Shown: piece after piece, positions 6,922 through 13,582 of the stretch | Layout: each line of letters starts with the position of its first letter | How positions within the stretch are numbered: position 1 is the first letter of the stretch | Origin: Brevibacillus sp. | Lineage (GTDB): Bacteria; Bacillota; Bacilli; Brevibacillales; Brevibacillaceae | Direction: 5' to 3' | DNA: 15,373 nt | NCBI GenBank assembly: GCA_029240815.1 | Contig: JARDZO010000119.1 | Span: 1 to 15,373, forward strand | The notes under the pieces: generated by a model | Told to the model about the DNA's origin: nothing | What the model saw: the letters and a program-made list of their open reading frames with translations, nothing else | Database searches by the model: none | Position numbers and translations under genes: made by a program

Positions 6922-6958
6922 CTTGGTAAGAGTTTCGCACGAAGGAGGAATCATTATT

Positions 6959-8389
6959 ATGAAAGCCCGCACGATGTTTGAAAAGATTTGGGACAATCAC
7001 GCGATTCACGAAGAGGCAGGTAAACCTAGCCTGTTGTACATTGACCTGCACCTGGTTCACGAGGTAACTTCTCCTCAAGCGTTCGAAGGGCTTCGCCTAA
7101 CAGGACGCAAGGTTCGCCGTCCAGAATTGACATTCGCAACCATGGACCACAACGTCCCTACCGCTGACCGATTTAACGTAAAAGATCCAATCTCTCGTCA
7201 ACAAATGGAAACTTTGACAGACAACTGCAAGGAGTTTGGCATCACACTGGCTGACCTGAACAGCCCTGATCAAGGGATCGTACACGTTATTGGCCCTGAG
7301 CTCGGACTGACTCATCCAGGAAAAACCATCGTTTGCGGTGACAGCCATACCTCTACTCACGGTGCATTCGGAGCACTCGCATTCGGGATCGGAACAAGTG
7401 AAGTCGAACACGTACTGGCAACTCAATGTCTCCAACAGCTCAAACCTAAAACCATGGAAGTTCGCGTCAATGGCGACCTGCCTTTCGGTGTTAGCGCAAA
7501 AGACTTAATTTTGGCGATTATCGCAAAATACGGTACTGATTTTGCTACTGGCTATGTAATCGAGTATACAGGTGCAGCCATTCGCAAGCTCACGATGGAA
7601 GAGCGCATGACCGTTTGTAACATGACAATCGAAGGTGGCGCTCGCGCTGGTCTGATCGCTCCTGACCAAACGACATTTGATTACTTGAAAAACAAGCGCT
7701 TCGTTCCTCAAGGGGAAGACTTCCTGTCTGCTGTAGAAGCATGGAAGCAATTGTGCACAGACGAAGGAGCCCAATACGATACGGTCGTAGAAATCGATGC
7801 GACACAGATCGCTCCGCAAGTAACATGGGGTACCAGCCCAGGAATGGGTACGAATATCACCAGCACAGTACCAAACCCTGAGTCCTTCGAGACCACGGCA
7901 CAGCGTAAAGCTGCGCAAGACGCTCTCTCTTACATGGGACTTACACCTGGCACACCAATGAATGAAATCAAAATCGATCGTGTGTTTATCGGCTCCTGTA
8001 CAAATGGTCGTATCGAGGACCTGCGGAAAGCGGCTGAGGTAGCAAAAGGACGTAAGGTCTCCCCTTCCGTTCACGCCATGGTCGTTCCTGGTTCGCAGAC
8101 CGTGAAACAAATCGCAGAACAAGAAGGATTGCACCTCATTTTCCAAGAAGCTGGCTTTGACTGGCGCGAATCCGGTTGCTCGATGTGCCTGGCGATGAAC
8201 CCAGACATCTTGTCGGAAGGCGAACGTTGTGCTTCCACTTCCAACCGGAACTTCGAAGGACGCCAAGGACGCGGCGGACGCACTCACTTGGTGAGCCCTG
8301 AAATGGCTGCTGCTGCGGCAATTGCAGGTCATTTTGTAGACGTACGCGAATGGAAAAATGAGAACGCAAGCCAGGAGGTATTCCAATGA
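6959..8389 (+). CDS. leuC: 3-isopropylmalate dehydratase large subunit
   Basis: LeuC, 476 residues, is the large subunit of isopropylmalate isomerase, which converts 2-isopropylmalate to 3-isopropylmalate in leucine synthesis in the cytoplasm. It belongs to the aconitase family and binds a [4Fe-4S] cluster through Cys347 ([11 protein letters not shown]), Cys407 and Cys410 ([12 protein letters not shown]). The family's substrate-binding stretches are also clear, for example [18 protein letters not shown] near the N-terminus, ATMDHNVPT, and [12 protein letters not shown]. The ATG at 6959 follows AGGAGG by 10 bases; an earlier frame start at 6893 would run through the promoter. The stop overlaps the leuD start (ATGA), which favours coupled, equal synthesis of the two subunits. 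leuA and leuB are not adjacent, unlike the B. subtilis ilv-leu operon. Confidence 0.98.
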   Translation: MKARTMFEKIWDNHAIHEEAGKPSLLYIDLHLVHEVTSPQAFEGLRLTGRKVRRPELTFATMDHNVPTADRFNVKDPISRQQMETLTDNCKEFGITLADLNSPDQGIVHVIGPELGLTHPGKTIVCGDSHTSTHGAFGALAFGIGTSEVEHVLATQCLQQLKPKTMEVRVNGDLPFGVSAKDLILAIIAKYGTDFATGYVIEYTGAAIRKLTMEERMTVCNMTIEGGARAGLIAPDQTTFDYLKNKRFVPQGEDFLSAVEAWKQLCTDEGAQYDTVVEIDATQIAPQVTWGTSPGMGTNITSTVPNPESFETTAQRKAAQDALSYMGLTPGTPMNEIKIDRVFIGSCTNGRIEDLRKAAEVAKGRKVSPSVHAMVVPGSQTVKQIAEQEGLHLIFQEAGFDWRESGCSMCLAMNPDILSEGERCASTSNRNFEGRQGRGGRTHLVSPEMAAAAAIAGHFVDVREWKNENASQEVFQ

Positions 8390-8970
8390 ACCCATTTGTC
8401 ATCCACACTGGTCAGGTAGCTCCACTCGACCGTGTAAACGTAGATACAGACGCAATCATCCCGAAACAATTTTTGAAGCGCATCGAACGCAGCGGTTTTG
8501 GTCAATTCCTGTTTTACGAATGGCGCTTTGCCGTTGATGGAACCCCTATCGACTCGTTTATCCTGAACACGCCTGAATTCAAAGACTCTACTATTTTGTT
8601 GGCTCGCAACAACTTTGGCTGCGGTTCCTCCCGTGAGCACGCGCCTTGGGCTTTGACAGACTACGGTTTCCGTGCGGTCATCGCACCGTCTTTTGCAGAC
8701 ATCTTCTACAACAACTGCTTCAAAAACGGCTTCTTGCCAATCACCCTCAGCGAAGAACAAGTGGACGAACTGTTCAAGCGTGCGGAAGAGCGTGAAAATT
8801 ATCAATTGACGATTGACCTGCAAGAGCAAGTCGTGAAAGACAACGATGGTCTCTCCTATCCGTTTGAAGTAGATTCCTATCGTCGTTACTGCCTGTTGAA
8901 CGGCTTGGATGATATTGGTATTACCTTGCAATACGAAGACAAAATTGCAGCTTACGAGGCAAACCGCTAA
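8386..8970 (+). CDS. leuD: 3-isopropylmalate dehydratase small subunit
   Basis: LeuD, 194 residues, is the swivelling-domain subunit that completes the isopropylmalate isomerase with LeuC. Diagnostic stretches are [14 protein letters not shown] (about 18-31), [16 protein letters not shown] (74-89), which forms the substrate loop, and [17 protein letters not shown]. Length is normal for a bacterial LeuD. The ATG overlaps the leuC stop by the ATGA arrangement, and AGGAGG lies 8 bases upstream inside the leuC coding end. A terminator follows 36 bases after the stop, so leuC-leuD is a complete two-gene transcript. Confidence 0.98.
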   Translation: MNPFVIHTGQVAPLDRVNVDTDAIIPKQFLKRIERSGFGQFLFYEWRFAVDGTPIDSFILNTPEFKDSTILLARNNFGCGSSREHAPWALTDYGFRAVIAPSFADIFYNNCFKNGFLPITLSEEQVDELFKRAEERENYQLTIDLQEQVVKDNDGLSYPFEVDSYRRYCLLNGLDDIGITLQYEDKIAAYEANR

Positions 8971-9005
8971 AAAGCTACACAGTTGCAAAATGAATTTAAT
9001 GAGAG

Positions 9006-9040
9006 GCGAAGGCAGGAACTTACCATGCCTTCGCTTTTTT
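9006..9040 (+). terminator. Terminator of leuC-leuD
   Basis: GCGAAGGCA (9006-9014) and TGCCTTCGC (9026-9034) form a perfect 9-base-pair GC-rich stem with an 11-base loop, followed immediately by six T (9035-9040). It lies 36 bases after the leuD stop. Confidence 0.93.
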
Positions 9041-9061
9041 ATGGTACGGCTTATCGGCTTT

Positions 9062-9571
9062 TTATTCGAACAGGAGGTACATCAACGCTTCGTCGAAGTA
9101 CTGATCCCCTACTCTAAGAGCACGCCTTTCAAAACCATACGTCACAAAACCCATTTTCTCATAGAAGCGGACAGCGACGGGATTGGTCGTGACGACCGCC
9201 AGCTGCACCTGATCCACATCCCCTAATCCACGCAAATACTCTAATGCGACGCTCATTAACCGTGCTGCCAGTCCTGAGCCCCTGTGGGATTCTCTTACGT
9301 ACATGGAGACGATCGCTACTTTGTGCCGCGCTTTCGTCCCTTTATGTCGGAAGAAACCGATCGTTCCTACGATTTCCCCATCTGAAAAAGCTCCAAAAAA
9401 ACCACTCTCTCCTGAAGATGCTTGTGACAATCTCTCTTTCCATTCCTCCAGCGTACGCTTTTTCTCGTCTTCATATGTATCACCGAATGCGTCCGGGTCT
9501 TTTTGCAATGCCTCGAGCCTAACTACAGAAAATGCTTCTGCATCCTCGGGACCTAGTCGTCTGATATCCAT
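9062..9571 (-). CDS. GNAT-family N-acetyltransferase
   Basis: A 169-residue GNAT acetyltransferase. The acetyl-CoA loop is RGSGLA (residues 97-102) after strand VAIVSMYVRESH, with helix ARLMSVALEYLRGL and the later NPVAVRFYEKMGF (130-142), whose Asn and Tyr are typical of motif B. The N-terminus MDIRRLGPEDAEAFSVVRLEAL is a standard GNAT opening, and the DPDAFGDTYEDE stretch is common in Bacillales members that start 'LRPEDAEAF...'. I chose the ATG at 9571, with AGAGGGG 9 bases upstream; the frame also opens at 9595, adding eight residues. It is convergent with leuD. The 220-base gap upstream of it holds the ligase terminator and no clear promoter. Substrate is unknown. Confidence 0.9.
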   Translation of the reverse strand: MDIRRLGPEDAEAFSVVRLEALQKDPDAFGDTYEDEKKRTLEEWKERLSQASSGESGFFGAFSDGEIVGTIGFFRHKGTKARHKVAIVSMYVRESHRGSGLAARLMSVALEYLRGLGDVDQVQLAVVTTNPVAVRFYEKMGFVTYGFERRALRVGDQYFDEALMYLLFE

Positions 9572-9755
9572 AGCATGCTGCCCCTCTCTCCACATTTCCC
9601 ACCATCATAGAGGAGACATGTTCGAATGTAAAGAGTTGCTGTTCACAATATTTTCCATTATTCCCACAGGGTTTGAGTCTTGGTAAGAGATTATCAGCCG
9701 TCAATATACTTCCGCAACCAACCCGCACCGGAAAAAGCTGCCTCCGGATAAAACC

Positions 9756-9783
9756 AAACGCCGGGAGCTCTCTCCCAGCGTTT
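9756..9783 (-). terminator. Terminator of the acyl-CoA synthetase gene
   Basis: On the minus strand AAACGCTGGGAG (9783-9772) pairs with CTCCCGGCGTTT (9767-9756) over 12 base pairs with one U-G wobble and a 4-base loop, followed by GGTTTTAT. It lies 9 bases beyond the ligase stop at 9792. Confidence 0.85.
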
Positions 9784-9791
9784 ATCTTTCT

Positions 9792-11450
9792 CTAGGCAGT
9801 CTCTGTACTACCCGCTCCCTGTAATCCGAACGCCTGAATCGCATGCTCGCGCAATTTGAATTTCTGGATTTTTCCTGAAGCGGTCATCGGATACTCATCC
9901 ATGAATTGAATGTACTTGGGGATTTTAAAGCGAGCTATTTTTCCCTCGCAATAGCTGAGTACGTCCTGCTCTGTCAATGCTTCGCCTGGTTTGACACGGA
10001 TACATGCCAATACCTGCTCCCCGTAAACGGGATCTGGCACACCGACGATCTGGACGTCTACAATGTGGGGATGGGTATAGAGGAATTCCTCTACCTCGCG
10101 CGGATAAATGTTCTCTCCGCCTCGGATGATCATGTCCTTGAGTCGACCTGTGATGCGATAGTATCCCTCCTCGTCCACGGTAGCGAGGTCTCCCGTATGC
10201 AGCCAGCCGTCAGAATCAATCGTCTTTGCGGTTTGCTCCGGCATGTTGTAGTACCCCTTCATAACCAGATATCCCCGTGTGCACAATTCTCCCTGTACTC
10301 CTGGCGGCAAGGTTTCGCCTGTGATCGGATCGATGACCTTCGCCTCCACCTCTTCATGGACGCGCCCGACCGTCTCTACTTTTCTTTCAATGGAATCATC
10401 CGGAACGGTCTGCGTGATCACAGGAGATGATTCGGTCTGCCCATACGCGATGGTAATATCCCGAATGCCCATTTTATAAACGACATTTTTCATGACTTCG
10501 ATCGGACACAGTGAGCCTGCCATTATTCCTGTTCGCAAGGAACTCAGATCCCGCTCAGCAAACGACGGATGGTTCAGCTCTGCGATAAACATCGTCGGTA
10601 CACCGTACAGAGCCGTGCAGCGCTCTTGTTCCACGATCGAGAGAACCAGTCCGGGATCAAAGGCCGTCACAGGGACCATCGTTGCTCCCGTCGCGACACA
10701 CGCCAGTGTCCCCATCACACACCCAAAGCAATGAAAGAAAGGAACGGGAATGCACACCCGGTCTTCCACTCCCAAACGTTGGCACTCCGCAACCTTGATG
10801 GCATTGTTGACAATATTGCTATGAGAAAGCATGACACCTTTTGGAAAACCGGTCGTCCCGGAGGTGTACTGCATATTGATGACTTCATCGGGGAGCAAGG
10901 TTTGTTGTCTCGCCTTTCGTTCATCTTCTGCGACCCGCGTTGAGCGTTCCAGTAAATCACGCCATAAAAACATACCGGGCTGACGCTCTTCTCCGATGTG
11001 GATAACATTTTTCAAGTGAGGCAGTCGAGCAGATTGGAGGTTACCAGGCTCACAGGTCGCTAGCTCGGGGCAGATTTCCCGAATCATTCCCAAATAGTCC
11101 GCATCTCGATACGAATCTATCAATAGCAATGTTGTGGATTCTGACTGACGCAGTAAATACTCCAGCTCATGCGTCCGATAGCTCGTATTCACCGTCACCA
11201 AAACGCCGCCCATTTTCGCGGTAGCGTATTGCGAAATGACCCATTCGGGAACGTTGGTCGCCCAAATCGCGATATTCTCCCCTTTTTGAATCCCTAGTGA
11301 CATGAATCCTCTGGCTGCCTGATTACAAATTTCCTGGAATTGCGCAAACGAATAACGTAGCCCTCTTTCCTGATAAACGAGAGCTTCTTTCCCCGGGTAT
11401 CGACCCGCTGTCTCATCCAGTAAATCTCCAATAGTGATCTGACGCAGCAT
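9792..11450 (-). CDS. AMP-forming acyl-CoA synthetase, YngI-like
   Basis: A 552-residue member of the adenylate-forming (ANL) superfamily that would activate a carboxylic acid with ATP and join it to CoA. The phosphate loop is YTSGTTGFPKG (195-205), followed by motifs YGQTE (336-340), GWLHTGD (415-421), the hinge GRLKDMIIRGGENIYP (435-450), and the catalytic C-terminal Lys527 in PMTASGKIQK. It is full length and closely recalls B. subtilis YngI, part of a mother-cell operon for branched-chain or acyl degradation; this resemblance is from memory. A medium or long fatty acid, or a branched acid, is possible as substrate. A GGGGGTG site lies about 7 bases before the ATG. It has its own terminator and a sigma-E-like promoter, so it is probably transcribed alone. 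Confidence 0.95.
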   Translation of the reverse strand: MLRQITIGDLLDETAGRYPGKEALVYQERGLRYSFAQFQEICNQAARGFMSLGIQKGENIAIWATNVPEWVISQYATAKMGGVLVTVNTSYRTHELEYLLRQSESTTLLLIDSYRDADYLGMIREICPELATCEPGNLQSARLPHLKNVIHIGEERQPGMFLWRDLLERSTRVAEDERKARQQTLLPDEVINMQYTSGTTGFPKGVMLSHSNIVNNAIKVAECQRLGVEDRVCIPVPFFHCFGCVMGTLACVATGATMVPVTAFDPGLVLSIVEQERCTALYGVPTMFIAELNHPSFAERDLSSLRTGIMAGSLCPIEVMKNVVYKMGIRDITIAYGQTESSPVITQTVPDDSIERKVETVGRVHEEVEAKVIDPITGETLPPGVQGELCTRGYLVMKGYYNMPEQTAKTIDSDGWLHTGDLATVDEEGYYRITGRLKDMIIRGGENIYPREVEEFLYTHPHIVDVQIVGVPDPVYGEQVLACIRVKPGEALTEQDVLSYCEGKIARFKIPKYIQFMDEYPMTASGKIQKFKLREHAIQAFGLQGAGSTETA

Positions 11451-11489
11451 GCAAGCACCCCCAAAACATTCAGACTATTCTGCCTTGCA

Positions 11490-11520
11490 AAAGTATGATT
11501 CTCCTTCTTCCAACATATTC
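11490..11520 (-). promoter_or_regulatory. Sigma-E-like promoter candidate for the acyl-CoA synthetase
   Basis: On the minus strand, GAATATG (11520-11514) resembles the sigma-E -35 consensus KMATATT at 6 of 7 positions, and CATACTTT (11497-11490) resembles the -10 consensus CATACAHT at 7 of 8. The spacer is 16 bases, one more than the usual 13-15. The predicted leader to the ATG at 11450 is about 35 bases. Confidence 0.35.
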
Positions 11521-11529
11521 CTCCTGTTA

Positions 11530-11564
11530 GCAAAAAAGAAAAGCGTCCCACAATTGGAACGCTT
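11530..11564 (-). terminator. Terminator of the membrane-anchored protein gene
   Basis: On the minus strand AAGCGTTCC (11564-11556) pairs with GGGACGCTT (11549-11541) over 9 base pairs with one U-G wobble and a 6-base loop, followed by TTTCTTTTTT. It starts 6 bases after the stop of the gene at 11570, and it separates that gene from the ligase gene. Confidence 0.88.
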
Positions 11565-11569
11565 ACCTG

Positions 11570-12043
11570 TCACTTCACAACAAACTTTTGTGTGGACTCC
11601 ACTTTATACGGGAGATGGTTGCTGTAGTTCAGTTCTACTCGCAGTTCATGCTCACCCTTTGGCAGCTTTTTCAAAAGAAACTCCGGATGATAGATCATGC
11701 CTTTTGCTTCCCCGTCGAGATACAAATGAGCGTGACCTTGACCGAATATCGCCTGTTGACTCATATCCCCATTCTCTTGAACAAACTGGAAGTTCTGTGT
11801 GAGCAGGGATACTTCCGCCGTACTGCCGTCTAACTGAATGTCTAAATTCAACGAAGGCTTTTCCGATCCGACTGGTTGTGTCATCGGAGTCGAGGAGGCT
11901 GTAACACTTTCTTCTCCCGGTCGATACGAATCTGAGACGTGCAATGGATCTTTTACTAATAACACGATGCCCGCCACCAGTACGATCAGGAAGACGATTC
12001 CACCCAAAATGAGATTGCGCATACTGACGATAAAGACTTTCAT
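11570..12043 (-). CDS. Membrane-anchored extracytoplasmic protein, function unknown
   Basis: A 157-residue protein with a short N-terminal cytoplasmic segment, a single membrane helix at about 10-30 (NLILGGIVFLIVLVAGIVLLV) and an extracytoplasmic domain. There is no lipobox. After a low-complexity Ser/Thr/Pro linker (about 40-64), the domain has a beta-rich look and ends in two conserved-looking blocks: QGHAHLYLDGEAKGMIYHP (102-120) and LPKGEHELRVELNYSNHLPY (127-146). This GHAH-Y-DG plus LP-GEH pattern is seen in small secreted domains of bacteria that are sometimes linked to metal stress, but I cannot name the family. The start at 12043 is preceded by GGGAG about 10 bases upstream; an earlier frame start (12076) would add 11 polar residues. 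Separated from yajQ by 91 bases with no clear terminator. Confidence 0.8.
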   Translation of the reverse strand: MKVFIVSMRNLILGGIVFLIVLVAGIVLLVKDPLHVSDSYRPGEESVTASSTPMTQPVGSEKPSLNLDIQLDGSTAEVSLLTQNFQFVQENGDMSQQAIFGQGHAHLYLDGEAKGMIYHPEFLLKKLPKGEHELRVELNYSNHLPYKVESTQKFVVK

Positions 12044-12134
12044 GTCTCTACTCTCCCTTTCGCTAGTGCTTGTCACTTATTTGTACATGCATACGCGAAA
12101 ATATAGAGAGTTAGAAGCAAAACTTTTCTAGCAT

Positions 12135-12626
12135 TTATCGATAGTTGATAAATTGCACATCCAGAGGAAGGTCTGACTTGCGAATCGCAACGATGATTTG
12201 CTGCAGCTCATCTTTGCTTTTTCCTGTCACGCGGATCTGGTCGTCCTGAATTTGTGTCTTCACTTTCAAGCCGGCATCCTTGATGATGTTATTGATTTTT
12301 TTCGCATTTTCTTTATCGATGCCTTGGACGAGCTTGACGCGCTGTCGTACAGTACCACCTGAGGCAGGCTCGACTTTTCCATAGTCCAGGTTCTTGATAG
12401 GCACTTCCCGCTTCACCAGCTTGCTGATCAAAATATCCTTGACCTGTCCCAGCTTGAACTCGTCATCCGAGACGAGGACGAGCTCTTCTTTTTCTAGCGT
12501 AATCTTGCTTTTGGTCCCCTTAAAGTCAAAGCGGTTCTCAATTTCCTTGAGGGCAGTCTGGATCGCATTGTTTACCTCAGACAGATCGACCTTGGATACA
12601 ATATCAAACGAGCTTTCTTTGCTCAT
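12135..12626 (-). CDS. yajQ: YajQ-family cyclic-di-GMP/nucleotide-binding protein
   Basis: A 163-residue member of the UPF0234/YajQ family, two ferredoxin-like domains forming a small cytoplasmic protein; some family members have been reported to bind cyclic di-GMP, and others nucleic acid or nucleotides. The family hallmarks are clear: [19 protein letters not shown] at the N-terminus, [20 protein letters not shown] (about 32-51), [12 protein letters not shown], and the C-terminal [13 protein letters not shown]. Length is standard. The ATG at 12626 follows AAAGGGG by 8 bases; the longer frame start at 12689 would overlap the SDR stop. It begins 37 bases after the SDR gene stop on the same strand, so the two are probably co-transcribed. 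The role in this organism is unknown. Confidence 0.96.
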   Translation of the reverse strand: MSKESSFDIVSKVDLSEVNNAIQTALKEIENRFDFKGTKSKITLEKEELVLVSDDEFKLGQVKDILISKLVKREVPIKNLDYGKVEPASGGTVRQRVKLVQGIDKENAKKINNIIKDAGLKVKTQIQDDQIRVTGKSKDELQQIIVAIRKSDLPLDVQFINYR

Positions 12627-12663
12627 GCGAAGACCCCTTTCCCACCTTTTTTTCTTCCTATCG

Positions 12664-13452
12664 TTAAATAGCCCGTACCAAGCCACCATCTACCAGGAAG
12701 GACTGTCCTGTCACATAACTGTTGGCAGGTGATGCGAGAAACGTCACCATGCGTGCAAACTCATCCGGCTGACCGTAACGACCGAGCGGGATCAGCTTTT
12801 CTGATTGAATACGGACATCTTCGGCATCCGTACCCTTTTTCTGCGCATCCATTTCATCCAACTGCTTCACGCGATCTGTCGCGATTCGTCCAGGTCCAAT
12901 CGTATTGATCAATATACCGTCTGGTCCAAGCTCAGCCGATAATGTTTTAGCCAACCCCAGCACGCCTGTACGGAAAGTGTTGGAGAGGATCAGGTTCTGC
13001 AGCGGTTGTTTGAAAGAAGAGGAAGCAAAGTTGATGATGCGGCCAAACTGATTGGCACGCATGTGCGGCAAGACCGCTCGTATCGCACGTACATAGCTAA
13101 GCAGGTTTAGTTCGAAAGCATTGATCCAATGCTCGTCGCTCAATTGATCGAAGGAACCCGGTGTAGGACCCCCTGAATTGTTAATCAAAATATGTACGCT
13201 GCCGAAATGTCGAACCGTTTCGTCTACTACGTGCTTAATGTCTTCTTCCTTGGTCACATCGACAGTAACCACTAGAGGTGCCTTGCCAGTCGCTTGCTCA
13301 ATCTCTGCGCGAACACTTGCCAGGGCAGCTTCATCACGCCCGCAAATCGTTACGTTCGCTCCTTCTTGTGCGAGACAAATCGCAGTGGCTCTTCCCAGTC
13401 CTTTTGACGATGCGAGTACGATTGCCGTCTTACCTTGCAGGTGCAAATCCAT
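12664..13452 (-). CDS. SDR-family protein with altered catalytic residues
   Basis: A 262-residue short-chain dehydrogenase/reductase-fold protein, resembling 3-oxoacyl-ACP reductase by overall sequence. The Rossmann entry is ASSKGLG (14-20) instead of TGxxxGxG, the NNAG motif is NNSGG (91-95), and Asp65 in VDV is in place. Asn116 and Ser144 of the tetrad are present, but the YxxxK active site reads S157-N-T-F-R161, so both catalytic Tyr and Lys are missing. This combination is a known divergent subgroup of BKR-like SDRs that do not fit the tetrad. The second in-frame ATG (13452) is chosen because AAAGGAG lies 7 bases ahead; the first (13458) is only about 1 base from it. yajQ follows in the same direction. 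Reductase activity should not be assumed. Confidence 0.93.
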   Translation of the reverse strand: MDLHLQGKTAIVLASSKGLGRATAICLAQEGANVTICGRDEAALASVRAEIEQATGKAPLVVTVDVTKEEDIKHVVDETVRHFGSVHILINNSGGPTPGSFDQLSDEHWINAFELNLLSYVRAIRAVLPHMRANQFGRIINFASSSFKQPLQNLILSNTFRTGVLGLAKTLSAELGPDGILINTIGPGRIATDRVKQLDEMDAQKKGTDAEDVRIQSEKLIPLGRYGQPDEFARMVTFLASPANSYVTGQSFLVDGGLVRAI

Positions 13453-13539
13453 ATCCATTCTCCTTTCAAGATGCCTATCAGTCTATCCTTATGGCTTTTT
13501 CTTTATTCTACAGAACTTTCTGATGAACGAAAAGGAAAA

Positions 13540-13568
13540 GAGAAGGGGAATCGCACACTCCCCTTCTC
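13540..13568 (-). terminator. Terminator of the RND exporter gene
   Basis: GAGAAGGGGA (13568-13559 on the minus strand) pairs perfectly with TCCCCTTCTC (13549-13540) over 10 base pairs with a 9-base loop, followed by TTTTCCTTTTC. It lies 14 bases after the stop at 13583 and separates the exporter from the SDR gene. Confidence 0.9.
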
Positions 13569-13582
13569 CTACGACGCTGTTT

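Noticed and set aside
6922..6958. T-box riboswitch or leader-peptide attenuator before leuC
   Set aside because: The predicted leader is only about 31 bases, with no terminator hairpin and no room for a T-box.
7505..8395. Long open frame of 296 codons on the minus strand
   Set aside because: It lies wholly antisense to leuC, whose protein is conserved throughout. The product is Cys- and Ser-rich without family character and has no ribosome binding site; it is a codon-bias shadow.
9572..9791. Small gene or RNA in the 220-base gap between the GNAT and ligase genes
   Set aside because: Short frames there have no ribosome site; the only clear element is the ligase terminator at 9756-9783. A TTGCGG/GATAAT promoter-like pair facing the GNAT gene was too weak to annotate.
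11475..11516. Thirteen-residue open frame (MLEEGESYFCKAE) with AGGAGG ahead, minus strand
   Set aside because: The spacing from AGGAGG to ATG is only 3 bases, it lies directly after a strong terminator, and it overlaps the sigma-E-like promoter candidate. No conservation evidence is available.
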